DNA of 64,000 nucleotides from Paenibacillus sp. BIHB 4019 (lineage in GTDB: Bacteria > Bacillota > Bacilli > Paenibacillales > Paenibacillaceae), in assembly GCF_002741035.1 (NCBI RefSeq), contig NZ_CP016808.1, positions 2,852,001 to 2,916,000 of the forward strand, given 5' to 3'. Shown piece after piece: positions 42,480 through 52,913 of the stretch (positions are counted from its first letter, which is position 1; the number at the start of each line of letters is the position of its first letter). The notes below the pieces were generated by a model. It did no database searches. It worked only from the letters and a program-made list of their open reading frames with translations, and was not told the origin of the DNA. A program made the translations under genes and the position numbers.

Positions 42480-44045
42480 ATGTATAAGGTGCTAATTGTG
42501 GATGACGAAATATTTGTGCGAAAGGGTCTGGTCAATTTAATGAATTGGGCCGCTATGCAATTCGAAATATGCGGAGAAGCAGAAAACGGGAAGCAAGCGA
42601 TTAAACTAATTGAACGGCTAAAGCCTGATTTGGTTATTGTTGATATCAGAATGCCTATGCTGGATGGTCTCGAACTGATCAAGCATGTGAAGGAGGAGGG
42701 AGATCACCAGCCGTTATTTATTATTATAAGCGGCCATCATGATTTCACTTATGCGCAGCAAGCCTTGCGCTACAATGTGTCGGATTATATTTTGAAGCCA
42801 GTTGACAAGAAAGAACTGGGCTCCACTTTGAAAAAGGTGGAAAATACGCTGAATCAAATGCAGCTTTTGTCATATACAGGAGAAAAACCGCTCGCTCAGA
42901 CCATAATCGCTACTTTGCTGCAGACAGAGCCCAACGAGCAGGTTATTCAGCAGATTTCCCATATATTGAAGCTTCCAGCCTCCTCTTCCTATACGTATGT
43001 AATTGCAGAAATACAGGATATGCAGACGCCGGGAACATTCGATTATTTACCGGCCATGCAGACAGCGCTTCAGCGGTATATGCAGCGCGAAGGGACGCTC
43101 CCGCTCGTTCATGTGCGCGAAAACAATCAGTATGGACTTATTGTCCCGCAAGCATGGCTAATGCAATTGGGCGATAACGAGAAGACGGCTTATGCATGGC
43201 TGCTGGATATGCTGGAGAAGGAGCTGGGAACGACGATAAGTTTATTCATCGGAAGCAGGGAGGAGCATCTTAAGCGCATTGACCATTCTGGAAGCAGCGC
43301 GGGCCAATGCTTGAATTACCGATTTGCTGCTGGCTCGCGCGGTATTATAATGGCCTCCGAGATGCTCCCGCTGTCCTTATATTATTTTGACGTAGATGAA
43401 GAATTGCACAGCAAATTGATTACCGAGATGGAAGAAAATGTGCGTGAGGGCTATGAAGCTGTCATCCATACTATTTTTGAACAATTTCAGCAATTGCGCT
43501 TTGCTCCAGACGCAGTAGCCAATACCATCAGACGGAGCATGATTGCGGTCATAAACACCATCAGGCAATTTGAAGGGGACGAGAAGGAGCTGCTGCTGCT
43601 GAATGAACTGCTGGATTGGCCAAACAAATACCGCAACCTGGATCAGCTTCGGCATATATGCTTGCGTTTTATAGAAGAATCGGCTGGCTATATTGCCGCA
43701 AAGCGAAGTGAAAAAGGAAAGGGCAGCATTGAAAAAATAAAAAAATATATTGATGCTAATTTTACGGATAATATAAATTTGAAAGGCATCGCAGCAAAAT
43801 TTTATATGAATCCTGTTTATCTCGGCCAGCTCTTTCGCAAAAGCTATGGCATGTATTTTAATGAGTATTTGCTTTCACTGCGCATTGAAGAAGCCAAGCG
43901 GCTGCTGCGGCAAACGAACAACCGTATGTATAAAATCGCAGAGCTGGTTGGATTTCCGAATTCAGATTACTTTGCCACACAGTTTGAAAAATTGGAAAAA
44001 ATGACTCCGACAGATTATCGCAATAAGATCATTGGCAGAAAATAA
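42480..44045 (+). CDS. YesN-type response regulator, AraC family
   Basis: 521 residues. The receiver domain has Asp55 in LVIVDIRMPMLDG and the Lys of DYILKPVDKKE. The C-terminal AraC domain reads INLKGIAAKFYMNPVYLGQLFRK and LVGFPNSDYFATQFEKLEKM. TAGGAGGAGG lies upstream. First gene of a five-gene set (regulator, kinase, binding protein, two permeases) and the probable activator of the transporter genes. Confidence 0.88.
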   Translation: MYKVLIVDDEIFVRKGLVNLMNWAAMQFEICGEAENGKQAIKLIERLKPDLVIVDIRMPMLDGLELIKHVKEEGDHQPLFIIISGHHDFTYAQQALRYNVSDYILKPVDKKELGSTLKKVENTLNQMQLLSYTGEKPLAQTIIATLLQTEPNEQVIQQISHILKLPASSSYTYVIAEIQDMQTPGTFDYLPAMQTALQRYMQREGTLPLVHVRENNQYGLIVPQAWLMQLGDNEKTAYAWLLDMLEKELGTTISLFIGSREEHLKRIDHSGSSAGQCLNYRFAAGSRGIIMASEMLPLSLYYFDVDEELHSKLITEMEENVREGYEAVIHTIFEQFQQLRFAPDAVANTIRRSMIAVINTIRQFEGDEKELLLLNELLDWPNKYRNLDQLRHICLRFIEESAGYIAAKRSEKGKGSIEKIKKYIDANFTDNINLKGIAAKFYMNPVYLGQLFRKSYGMYFNEYLLSLRIEEAKRLLRQTNNRMYKIAELVGFPNSDYFATQFEKLEKMTPTDYRNKIIGRK

Positions 44046-44059
44046 GGAGGCTATGCGGG

Positions 44060-45808
44060 GTGTTCAAATTTAGTCTGCATCATTTGAAGCTGCGAAACAA
44101 GCTGATTTTCATCTATATCGTCTGCGTATTTATCCCCATTGTGCTGACGAATATGATGTTTTATAACGTCATGACCAATAAAATTAAAAATCAGAAAAAG
44201 GCAGACGCGGATCTGGCGATTACGCAGTTGAAAAAAGAACTTGGCGTTGCCATTGATGATGCGGCAGGCATAACCTATTTGTATTCCATTGATAAATCGC
44301 TCATCCATCATCTGAATACAGAATATAAAACCTACGATCAATATATCGAGTCGCTCGCGTCGATTTCCAACATTTTTAATCGTTCTGACAAGGAATATAA
44401 AATGTTGAGCTCGGCTGTAATCATGAGTGACAATCCGACTATTTTAGTCTCTGGCAATATAGTCAGACTTGATGAGGCAATCCGGGCCAGCGACTGGTAT
44501 CAGCATGTGGAAGATTACAACAATACGTATCCGTTTTTACATGTAACGCCGGACAAAATCAGTGTCATCCAGAAAATATCAGATCAGCGTTATCAAGACT
44601 ACGAGCATATGATAAAGATTGATCTAAACATGGAGTACATTGCTCAATTAATAGCATTGTCCAGCTTCGAGGGCGATATTTATATGTTGGACCCAAGCGG
44701 TCAAGTTCGCTACAGCCATCTGGTTAACGGGCAGTTGGGCGGCCAACGGACAGCAGGCGACGGATTAACGGTCAATGAGATTAATAAGCCGGATAAACCA
44801 ATTGTCATCCAAAAGCAATATCATGACAGGCGCTATATGGAAGGCTGGACATTATATGGTGTAATGGATGAAAAGAAGATGCTGTATGAGGTGCGGCAGT
44901 CAGGCCAATTTATTCTGTGGTTCGCCATTATTAATTTCCTTGTCCCTACCCTTATCATTACGATGGTATCCCGTTCCATCCATTCACGCATAAAAGATAT
45001 TTTAGCGCACATGAAGTCAGTGAGGAACAAAGCGATTGGAAGAATCCCCTATAATCGGGAAAGGGATGAGATAGGCGAGCTTGCTGTTGAATTTAATCGG
45101 ATGAGCGAGCGAATAGAAAATTTAATTAATGATGTTTATGTAGCGGATATTCAAAAAAAAGAGCTGGAAATCCGTCAAAGACAGGCACAGCTTCATGCGC
45201 TGCACAGCCAAATCAATCCTCATTTTTTGTTTAATGCACTGGAAACGGTCCGTATGCGAAGCCTGATGAAGGGAGAAGCAGAAACGGCCAACACCATTCA
45301 TAGTATGGCTAAAATATTTCGCAAGTCGATTTCGTGGAAGCGCAGCTTCGTTACGATACGTGATGAACTGGAATTGATCGAAAGCTTCTTGGAAATCCAA
45401 AAGTACCGGTTTGACAATAAGCTTCAGTTTCAAATTGCTGTTGAAGAATCCTTATTGGAATATGAAATACCGAAAATGACTTTGTTGCCATTCGTAGAAA
45501 ATGCCAGCATTCACGGCATTGAAAGCAGTCCCGGAATAGGCTTTATTACCATTCAAATTGGACAAGATAAGGGACGCATTTTATTTGTTATTGCCGACAA
45601 TGGCGGCGGCATGAGCGAAGAAAAATTGGAGGAGCTGCATCATTACTTTTCCGAGGATGTTACAATGGGCGATTCAGTAGGCATGAAAAATGTGTTAACA
45701 CGCTTGAAGCTTTGTTACGGCGATGCGTTTGATTATACGATTAACAGTCATGCGGGGAAAGGCACACGTATCATGCTGCGCTTGCCAATGGGCCATGCAA
45801 GTCATTAA
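44060..45808 (+). CDS. YesM-type sensor histidine kinase
   Basis: A 582-residue membrane sensor starting at GTG, with AAGGAGG 9 bp upstream. TM1 lies at about 14-34 and TM2 at about 285-305 around an extracellular sensor domain. HAMP follows, then phospho-acceptor His388 in QINPHFLFN and an HATPase domain (PFVENASIHGI, IADNGGGMS, GMKNVLTRLKL). It is 15 bp after its partner regulator. Confidence 0.88.
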   Translation: MFKFSLHHLKLRNKLIFIYIVCVFIPIVLTNMMFYNVMTNKIKNQKKADADLAITQLKKELGVAIDDAAGITYLYSIDKSLIHHLNTEYKTYDQYIESLASISNIFNRSDKEYKMLSSAVIMSDNPTILVSGNIVRLDEAIRASDWYQHVEDYNNTYPFLHVTPDKISVIQKISDQRYQDYEHMIKIDLNMEYIAQLIALSSFEGDIYMLDPSGQVRYSHLVNGQLGGQRTAGDGLTVNEINKPDKPIVIQKQYHDRRYMEGWTLYGVMDEKKMLYEVRQSGQFILWFAIINFLVPTLIITMVSRSIHSRIKDILAHMKSVRNKAIGRIPYNRERDEIGELAVEFNRMSERIENLINDVYVADIQKKELEIRQRQAQLHALHSQINPHFLFNALETVRMRSLMKGEAETANTIHSMAKIFRKSISWKRSFVTIRDELELIESFLEIQKYRFDNKLQFQIAVEESLLEYEIPKMTLLPFVENASIHGIESSPGIGFITIQIGQDKGRILFVIADNGGGMSEEKLEELHHYFSEDVTMGDSVGMKNVLTRLKLCYGDAFDYTINSHAGKGTRIMLRLPMGHASH

Positions 45809-45931
45809 ATCAGCCAGCCAGATCCTTTATTTTACGAAGAATATTCTAAAGTTTGCGGTGTAACATTGCGCCCTCATTTCTTTTATAATGAAAGTGCTTA
45901 CAATTATTGTGGCAAGAGAGGGGACAAAGTT

Positions 45932-47623
45932 ATGACCAACAAGAAATGGCTAAAGACAAGTATGGCAATTATAATGGCTTCGGCAATGCTTATTGCAGGC
46001 TGCAGCAATGGTGGAGAAAAGAACGCTGGAAACAAGGAGGGGGGTAAGACGGAGGGCTCCGAAGTAAGTACAGAGCCGGTGACCTTTACTTACTTTGGCT
46101 TCGGTTCGAACAAGGATGTGCTTGCCAGTGACACGACCATTGGCAAGGTGCTTCAACAACAAACAGGTGTAGACTGGAAGATGGAATTTGTCGTCGGCGA
46201 TGCGAGTACAAAATCTGGCGTTATGATTGCCGGGGGAGAATATCCCGACGTCATATCTCCAGTTGCGGAGCTTGAAAAGCTGATTGATGCAGGAGCGCTT
46301 ATTCCGTTAAATGATTTAATCGAGGAGCATGCCCCGAACATTAAGCGGGTATATGGCGACTATATGGATAAAATCAAGAGCGAGGACGGAAATATTTATA
46401 TTCTTCCATATACCGCCAATGTCAACGGATATTTGACTGAGCCGGACGTTGGGCAAGGCGCTTTCTGGATTCAGCGCCGCGTATTGAAGGAATTTGGCTA
46501 CCCTGAAGTGAAGACACTCGATCAATATTTTGAGCTGATTGAGAAATATCAAGCCAAATATCCTGCGATGGACGGTAAAAATACAATCGGATTCATAACA
46601 TCCGCTGGTGTGTCAGGTGATTTCTACTCGATTACGAACGTGCCTATGCATTTAGCCGGATATCCAAACGACGGCAACGTAATGGTTGATATGAACACCC
46701 ATGAAGCTAAAGTTTATGCAGCCTCGGATTACGAGAAGAAATGGCTGACTGCCTTGAACGATATAAACAGCAAAGGCTTGCTTGATCCAGAGACCTTTAC
46801 AGCTAACAAGGACCAGTATCTGGCAAAGCTTACCTCCGGTCGTGTACTTGGCTATTTCAACTATGGATGGCAGACAGGAGATGCTACCAACAACCTTAAA
46901 GCTGCTGGCAATGACGATCTTCGTTATGTAGGGCTCCCAATCGTTTTCGACGAAAGTATTAAAGATGCTTACATCGATCCGCCTGCATTTGTCAACAATC
47001 GCGGGATCGGGATTTCCGTTAGTGCAAAGGACCCTGTCCGTATTATTAAATATTGGGATAACCTGCTAACCGAAGAGAACCAGAAGCTGGTTCAGTGGGG
47101 GCAAGAAGGTGAAACCTATTCCAAGAACGAAGAAGGCCGCTTCGTGATGGATAAGCAGCAGCTTGCCAATCGTAATGACAATGAGTTTAAACGTTCCTAC
47201 GGATGGGCGTATTTTGATTATGAATGGCCGCGTTATGGCAGCAACTCTATATTAGAAGATGGCAATTCCTATAGTGTAGGCAATCAGCCTGAAGTAGCGG
47301 CTGCGAATTATACAGAAGGCGATTTAAAATTGCTTGAAGCCTATAACGTGGAAACCTTCTCCAAAATGTTTGCGCAGCCGGTAGAACGGCCGTGGTATCC
47401 TGCGTGGAGTATTTTGAAAGAGCAAGGCTCTCCCGAACAGATTTTCAATCAAAAATCAGAAGATTTGCAAAAGAAATATTATCCGAAACTGGTGTTTGCA
47501 TCTAAGTCAGCTTATGAATCCATCTGGAATGAGTATGTGAAAGAATTCGGCAAGCTGGACGTTGCTGGCTTTGAAGCATTTATTACAAACAAGGTCAAGG
47601 AGCGTGTTGCAGGTAATTGGTAA
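45932..47623 (+). CDS. ABC transporter solute-binding lipoprotein
   Basis: A 564-residue lipoprotein. The signal ends in the good lipobox LIAGC (Cys at about 23), and a Gly/Lys/Glu-rich linker follows. The mature part has LplA-type features (GGEYPDVISP, GALIPLNDLIEEHAP, GNIYILPYTANV). The ATG at 45932 has GAGAGGGG upstream. A 123-bp gap before it, with a TATAAT at about 45893, suggests its own promoter. Two permease genes follow. It captures an oligosaccharide whose identity is unknown. Confidence 0.88.
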   Translation: MTNKKWLKTSMAIIMASAMLIAGCSNGGEKNAGNKEGGKTEGSEVSTEPVTFTYFGFGSNKDVLASDTTIGKVLQQQTGVDWKMEFVVGDASTKSGVMIAGGEYPDVISPVAELEKLIDAGALIPLNDLIEEHAPNIKRVYGDYMDKIKSEDGNIYILPYTANVNGYLTEPDVGQGAFWIQRRVLKEFGYPEVKTLDQYFELIEKYQAKYPAMDGKNTIGFITSAGVSGDFYSITNVPMHLAGYPNDGNVMVDMNTHEAKVYAASDYEKKWLTALNDINSKGLLDPETFTANKDQYLAKLTSGRVLGYFNYGWQTGDATNNLKAAGNDDLRYVGLPIVFDESIKDAYIDPPAFVNNRGIGISVSAKDPVRIIKYWDNLLTEENQKLVQWGQEGETYSKNEEGRFVMDKQQLANRNDNEFKRSYGWAYFDYEWPRYGSNSILEDGNSYSVGNQPEVAAANYTEGDLKLLEAYNVETFSKMFAQPVERPWYPAWSILKEQGSPEQIFNQKSEDLQKKYYPKLVFASKSAYESIWNEYVKEFGKLDVAGFEAFITNKVKERVAGNW

Positions 47624-47655
47624 GCCTGAATAGGCAGCATATAGGAGATGAGGCT

Positions 47656-47687
47656 AGTAAAAGGTGGAGTTAGCTTCGCCTTTTACT
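47656..47687 (+). terminator. Intergenic hairpin between binding protein and permease genes
   Basis: AGTAAAAGGT / GCCTTTTACT forms a stem without a strong T run directly after it. It probably gives partial termination or mRNA protection so that binding protein is made in excess over permeases. Confidence 0.6.
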
Positions 47688-47737
47688 GCCAAAATTTTTC
47701 ATAATAAGAAAATTTATATAAAAAGGAGACATCTGGA

Positions 47738-48697
47738 GTGGGGAAACAGACTGAGCTAATTGCAGCAACGGCTACTGGCGGCCTGCACAAAACAAACTTA
47801 TTGAAAAGACTATCCAAGCAGAAAATGCTAATGCTGATGTCTTTGCCTTTTTTAGCTTGGGTCATTTTATTCAAGTACGTTCCGCTTTGGGGCTGGACGA
47901 TCGCTTTTCAAAAGTTCAAGCCGGCTAAGGGTATTTTTGATCAAAAATGGGTTGGGCTTGATAACTTCACGTTTTTATTTAAAGAAGAGGCCTTTTATCT
48001 CGTACTGCGCAACACGATTGTCATGAGTTCCATTAATCTCGTATTAGGATTTTTAACAGCCATTGTATTGGCATTGCTGCTTAATGAGCTGCGCAGCGTT
48101 TATTTCAAAAGAACGGTACAAACGATTAGCTATTTACCCCATTTTATTTCTTGGGTTGTTGCGGCAAACATCGTGCAAACCGCACTTTCTCCCGAAGGTA
48201 TTGTCAACATCCTGCTGCTGAAGCTGCAGCTGATTGACCAGCCTATTCTCTGGTTAGGTAAAGGAGAATATTTCTGGGGCATTCTTGGAGTATCTGAAAT
48301 TTGGAAAAATGTAGGCTGGAACACCATCATCTATCTCGCTGCCATTTTAACGATTGACCCTGCGCAATATGAAGCGGCAGAAATGGATGGAGCATCACGT
48401 TTTCAGCGTATTTGGCATATTACGCTTCCAGGCATGAGACCGGTCATTGTCATTTTATTAATTATGAATCTTGGATTTATTCTTGAATCTGGATTCGAGC
48501 CGCAATACTTGCTCGGCAATAGCATGAACGTCGACTATTCAGAAAATCTTGATATATTCGTTTTGAAATATGGCATGCAGATGAATAACTATGGTTTGGC
48601 AACTGCAGCCGGTATGTTTAAAACGGTTGTCAGCTTTATCTTTCTGATCGCAGCGAACCATATTGCGAAACGGTTGGGTCAAAGCAGGCTCTACTAA
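47738..48697 (+). CDS. ABC sugar transporter permease, LplB type
   Basis: A 319-residue inner-membrane subunit with about six helices. The EAA loop that contacts the ATPase is visible as YEAAEMDGASRFQRIWHITLPGM. The GTG start follows AAAAAGGAG. It pairs with the next permease. No ATPase gene is near, so a shared MsmX-like ATPase is likely. Confidence 0.88.
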   Translation: MGKQTELIAATATGGLHKTNLLKRLSKQKMLMLMSLPFLAWVILFKYVPLWGWTIAFQKFKPAKGIFDQKWVGLDNFTFLFKEEAFYLVLRNTIVMSSINLVLGFLTAIVLALLLNELRSVYFKRTVQTISYLPHFISWVVAANIVQTALSPEGIVNILLLKLQLIDQPILWLGKGEYFWGILGVSEIWKNVGWNTIIYLAAILTIDPAQYEAAEMDGASRFQRIWHITLPGMRPVIVILLIMNLGFILESGFEPQYLLGNSMNVDYSENLDIFVLKYGMQMNNYGLATAAGMFKTVVSFIFLIAANHIAKRLGQSRLY

Positions 48698-48721
48698 TCA
48701 TTCTGCAAGGAGGCCATCACT

Positions 48722-49648
48722 ATGAGTCAAGCCAAATCAACTCGTAAAGCATACTTTTCTTCCCCAGATAAAATATTCGATGTGTGCAATATCATTTTTA
48801 TGCTCTTGCTGATCGTTGTAACGTTGTATCCTTTTTTGAATATGTTTGCTCTTTCATTTAATGATGCCAATGATTCCATTCGTGGGAATATCTATATTTG
48901 GCCTCGTGATTGGACGCTGCGAAATTATGAATACATCTTCAATGAGTCCTCTATTTTTCATGCGACCTTTATTTCTGTAGCACGCACGATAGTGGGGACG
49001 GTAGTCTCTGTGTTTTGTACAGCGATGCTTGCCTATACAATCAGCCGCCCTGAATATGTTTTCAAAAAGTTTGTGACGATCATTTTTATTTTTACGATGT
49101 ATTTTAGCGGAGGCTTAATTCCGAACTACTTGCTGACGAAGGAACTGGACTTGCTGAACACCTTTTGGGTCTATATTATTCCCGGAATTATCGGTGTGTT
49201 TAACATGATTGTCATTCGTTCCTTTATAGAAGGCTTGCCCGAAGGAATTATGGAGTCGGCAAGAATAGATGGCGCCGGGGACTTTACGACGTTTATGCGA
49301 ATTGTTCTGCCTCTTACAGTACCGGCCCTCGCGACGGTTTCGTTATTTGTAGCGGTGTATCAATGGAACTCCTGGTTTGATGTTTTCTTGTACAATTCTT
49401 CCAGTATTAATCTAAGTACTCTGCAATATGAACTAATGAAGGTACTCTCAACGTCAAGCACCACGACCAGTACGGGCGGATCAGCAGCGGATGCCTTTGC
49501 CAATGCGCAGGGCAATGTAACGATGGTGACACCGACTTCCATTCGAGCAACGATGACGATTGTTGCCAGTCTGCCGATTATTATCGTTTACCCATTTCTG
49601 CAAAAGTATTTTGTACAAGGGATGACTGTCGGCGGCGTGAAGGGATAA
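48722..49648 (+). CDS. ABC sugar transporter permease, LplC type
   Basis: A 308-residue partner permease with about six helices and the EAA loop MESARIDGAGDFTTFMRIVLPL. The C-terminus FLQKYFVQGMTVGGVKG is the hallmark of LplC/YtcP permeases. AAGGAGG lies upstream. Last gene of the first complete import system. Confidence 0.9.
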   Translation: MSQAKSTRKAYFSSPDKIFDVCNIIFMLLLIVVTLYPFLNMFALSFNDANDSIRGNIYIWPRDWTLRNYEYIFNESSIFHATFISVARTIVGTVVSVFCTAMLAYTISRPEYVFKKFVTIIFIFTMYFSGGLIPNYLLTKELDLLNTFWVYIIPGIIGVFNMIVIRSFIEGLPEGIMESARIDGAGDFTTFMRIVLPLTVPALATVSLFVAVYQWNSWFDVFLYNSSSINLSTLQYELMKVLSTSSTTTSTGGSAADAFANAQGNVTMVTPTSIRATMTIVASLPIIIVYPFLQKYFVQGMTVGGVKG

Positions 49649-49749
49649 CGGAAGATTTTTGGCTGTATGTCATCTATGCCTATCAGTAGGTTCAGGTGGA
49701 GAGGGAAAAGCAGCTGTGCGACAGCTCATAAAAAAACGCTAACTTTACA

Positions 49750-49808
49750 AAAGAAACAGCTGCGGTCTAGGACGCTATTTTCAGGTCCTAGACTGCAGCT
49801 GTTTCTTT
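49750..49808. terminator. Long bidirectional terminator overlapping the HD-GYP stop
   Basis: The stem AAAGAAACAGCTGCGGTCTA... (49750-49773) pairs with 49785-49808, with one mismatch. The right arm is the last six codons of the HD-GYP gene and its stop. T runs are present on both sides, so it can end transcription from both directions. Confidence 0.85.
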
Positions 49809-50786
49809 ATTCAAAGGTTGCTCTAGGGTTGGCTTAGCAGAATACTTGGATAATAATTTAGGCCCTTCACGCTTCCAGATGTTCATAAAGGCTTCGACTA
49901 CATCGGGATCAAATTGGGTCCCAGCATTTTTCCGAATCTCCTCTATCGCAAACTCAACATCAAGCTCGCCTCTGTACACCCTCTTAGAGGTCATAGCATC
50001 GAACGTATCAGCAACAGCCATAATTCGGGCTGCAATCGGAATTTCGCTCTGTCCAATGCGGCTCGGATAGCCGCGTCCGTCAAATCTTTCATGATGATGA
50101 AGAATCATATCCAATATACCGGAGCGTTTAAGATGGGAAATATGGCTTAGCATTTCATAACCCGTATTAGGATGCTCCTTAATAATTTCAAATTCTCCGT
50201 CCGTTAATCGGGATGGTTTGAGGAGAATATGCTCAGGCACGCCAATTTTCCCAATGTCATGAAGGATTCCGCCAATATAAATGCGTTCGCACGCCAGCTT
50301 GGACATCTTCATTTCCTCAGCGATTTTCTTCGAATAATAAGCCACGTTATCGGAGTGATCAGCCGTATAATGATCCCTTGAATCCAAAGCTTTAGCTAGT
50401 GTAAAGGTGAGCTGAAGCATATTTTGCTTCTGTCTATTGTAATACAATATCATAAACGAAATAGAAGAGGAGGTTAAGAAATACGTAACGACTAAAGTGA
50501 AGACTCTCAAGGGGAATTCATCTTGAATGAGAAATACCGGCTGCCGCTCCAAATAAACTCTAAAGAAAACGATAAGAACGACGAGCACGCTTCGAATCCA
50601 GGTTTCCTTCCAGAAAGAAAGGCCTACCAGTAAGCTGAGCATTAAATAAGCAAACTGAAACAATATGTAATTTTCGAAACAAAAGTCGGCCGCAATAACA
50701 GCAAGAAATGCGATTCCGAATAAGAAGCGGCTTGTATATTTGCTGAGAATAAAAGTTTCGGCATGATGAGCGATGTAATTTTTCAT
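49788..50786 (-). CDS. Membrane HD-GYP phosphodiesterase-like protein
   Basis: 332 residues. The N-terminal part has about four to five membrane helices. The C-terminal HD-GYP domain has HSDNVAYY, the HD pair in GGILHDIGKIGVPEHIL, HHHERFDGRGYP and AVADTFDAMTSKRVYR. Such enzymes usually cleave cyclic di-GMP, and the metal-binding set appears complete. It lies between two import systems on the opposite strand with its own terminator, so it is not part of either operon. Confidence 0.88.
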   Translation of the reverse strand: MKNYIAHHAETFILSKYTSRFLFGIAFLAVIAADFCFENYILFQFAYLMLSLLVGLSFWKETWIRSVLVVLIVFFRVYLERQPVFLIQDEFPLRVFTLVVTYFLTSSSISFMILYYNRQKQNMLQLTFTLAKALDSRDHYTADHSDNVAYYSKKIAEEMKMSKLACERIYIGGILHDIGKIGVPEHILLKPSRLTDGEFEIIKEHPNTGYEMLSHISHLKRSGILDMILHHHERFDGRGYPSRIGQSEIPIAARIMAVADTFDAMTSKRVYRGELDVEFAIEEIRKNAGTQFDPDVVEAFMNIWKREGPKLLSKYSAKPTLEQPLNKETAAV

Positions 50787-50927
50787 AGGACGGACGACCT
50801 CTGCAATTCATTCGATTCATTTCTAAATTATGTATTTAGATAGTTTAGACTATATCACATTCCAAGGTGCAGCCTCCATAAAGAATATATAAATTTTTGA
50901 TTGGCCATATACATATTCATCCCTTAG

Positions 50928-50942
50928 CCGGAAACGCTTTCT
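50928..50942 (+). promoter_or_regulatory. Weak cre-like site before the second import system
   Basis: CCGGAAACGCTTTCT fits the cre consensus WTGNAANCGNWNNCW at 13 of 15 positions, about 105 bp before the first permease start. Confidence 0.35.
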
Positions 50943-51047
50943 GATTTTCGTTATGAATTCTAATCAGAACGATAGATATCCAATCGCTGTTGCGTAGGAG
51001 TGCTCCGAATTTACCTTTATGATAGAAAGACGAAGGAGGGATGCAGA

Positions 51048-51941
51048 TTGTACGCAAAGCTTTATAAGTATCGATGGCAATATTTAATGATTTTACCGGG
51101 CGTGGTCCTGCTGCTGCTTTTCAACTATATTCCTATGGTAGGGATACAGGTTGCATTCCGGGATTTTCAAATCGGAACATCCATATGGAATAGTGCTTGG
51201 GTTGGTTTAGATAATTTCTCCTTTATTCAAGACCCCCAGTTTTTGACTGTAGTCAAAAATACACTCTATATATCGGTGTTAAAATTTATTTTCGGCTTTC
51301 CGGCACCTATTCTGCTGGCCCTGCTAATTAATGAAGTGACCCGGCCAGTGTTCAAGCGCTTCGTTCAATCGGTCAGCTACCTGCCCCACTTCTTCTCATG
51401 GATTGTAGTTGCCTACATTCTTCAATCCTTTTTGACGCTCGACAGCGGCCTGGTCAACCAGTTTATCAACCAAGCGGGTGGGGACTCCATCTTCTTCCTG
51501 GGCTCGACGGAATGGTTTCGGCCGATGGTGGTGTTAAGCGGCTTGTGGAAAGAAACAGGCTGGAATACGATTCTTTATTTGGCGGCGATTACGACGATTG
51601 ACCCGCAGCTCTATGAATCCGCCAAGGTAGAGGGCGCAGGCAGGCTATCCCAAATTCGCCATATTACGATTCCGGGCATGCTGCCGACGATCTCGATCGT
51701 CCTGATCTTGAGCATTCCAAGCTTGATTACCGTGGGCATGGATCAAATTTATCCGCTCATGAATTCGGCTAACCAGGAAGTGGCCGACGTGCTGGATACG
51801 TATATTTTACGCAGCGGCCTGCAGCAAGGCTACTTTGGCATGGCAACTGCGGTTGGTTTGCTCTCCTCGATTATCAGTCTGATTTTAGTCGTGGGAACGA
51901 ATCAGTTTTCAAGAAAAATAAACGGCGAAGGATTATGGTGA
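51048..51941 (+). CDS. ABC sugar transporter permease, LplB type
   Basis: 298 residues from TTG 51048, chosen because GAAGGAGGG lies 7-8 bp upstream and the protein then begins like its family (YAKLYKYRWQYLMILPG). An ATG at 51041 is out of frame. It has six helices, and the EAA loop is YESAKVEGAGRLSQIRHITIPGM. First gene of the second import system; it pairs with the next permease. Confidence 0.87.
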   Translation: MYAKLYKYRWQYLMILPGVVLLLLFNYIPMVGIQVAFRDFQIGTSIWNSAWVGLDNFSFIQDPQFLTVVKNTLYISVLKFIFGFPAPILLALLINEVTRPVFKRFVQSVSYLPHFFSWIVVAYILQSFLTLDSGLVNQFINQAGGDSIFFLGSTEWFRPMVVLSGLWKETGWNTILYLAAITTIDPQLYESAKVEGAGRLSQIRHITIPGMLPTISIVLILSIPSLITVGMDQIYPLMNSANQEVADVLDTYILRSGLQQGYFGMATAVGLLSSIISLILVVGTNQFSRKINGEGLW

Positions 51942-51947
51942 TGGCGT

Positions 51948-52844
51948 ATGAAGATGAGCAAAGGTGAAAATATTGCCCAATACGTCATCGTAGCGCTGCT
52001 CGGCCTGCTGTGTGTATCCGTGCTTTATCCGTTTTTGTATATGCTGGCCATATCTTTGAATGACGGCGCAGATGCTGCCAAGGGCGGGGTTTACTTATGG
52101 CCGCGGAATTTCACCCTCATTAATTATGAGATCGTGCTTGGCAATGAAATTATTCGAAATTCTTATCTGATCACAATTGGCAGGACCGTACTTGGAACGA
52201 TTGGCGGACTGCTCGTTACGCTGCTTGTGGCGTATGGCTTGTCCTATCGCGGGCTTCCTTTTAGAGGCACCATTCTCGGCTATATTCTGATTACGATGTT
52301 GTTCAGCGGGGGTCTGGTTCCGTACTACATTCAGCTCAACAATCTGGGCTTGATTAATTCGTTCTGGGTATACGTTCTGCCGGGCCTCTTCTCCGTCTGG
52401 AACATGTTCGTCATGCTGAAATTTATTCAGGGCATACCGGAGGCGCTGGTGGAGTCCGCTGAACTGGATGGCGCTGGACCGCTGCGGATTTTAATGCAGA
52501 TGATTATTCCGCTGTCCAAACCGATGCTGGCTGCACTAGGCTTGTTCACGGCAGTCGGCCATTGGAATGATTGGTTCGCGGGCGCTTTCTTCGTTACGAA
52601 GCAGGAATTGATTCCCGTTCAAACCTTCCTGCAGCAGCTTCTAGCTGCGTCGGATTTATCCGCCGTACTCGGCTCCAACACGAATCAGGAAGCGCTGGCG
52701 AGAAGCTCGCAGCTGCAAAATATTACGCTGATGTCGATTAAAATGGCCGTTGTAATGGTCAGTGCGATTCCTATTCTTTGCGTTTATCCGTTTTTGCAAA
52801 AATACTTTGTCAAAGGCGTCCTTGTGGGCTCGGTCAAAGGCTGA
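51948..52844 (+). CDS. ABC sugar transporter permease, LplC type
   Basis: 298 residues, six helices, EAA loop VESAELDGAGPLRILMQMIIPL and the family C-terminus FLQKYFVKGVLVGSVKG. It begins 6 bp after the previous stop. A second ATG two codons on is an alternative start. Confidence 0.9.
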   Translation: MKMSKGENIAQYVIVALLGLLCVSVLYPFLYMLAISLNDGADAAKGGVYLWPRNFTLINYEIVLGNEIIRNSYLITIGRTVLGTIGGLLVTLLVAYGLSYRGLPFRGTILGYILITMLFSGGLVPYYIQLNNLGLINSFWVYVLPGLFSVWNMFVMLKFIQGIPEALVESAELDGAGPLRILMQMIIPLSKPMLAALGLFTAVGHWNDWFAGAFFVTKQELIPVQTFLQQLLAASDLSAVLGSNTNQEALARSSQLQNITLMSIKMAVVMVSAIPILCVYPFLQKYFVKGVLVGSVKG

Positions 52845-52913
52845 TTATTCGGGTATTAGAGCAACATTTATATACCGATTTGAAGTACAATCTTGTATAG
52901 GGGGAGTATGACA

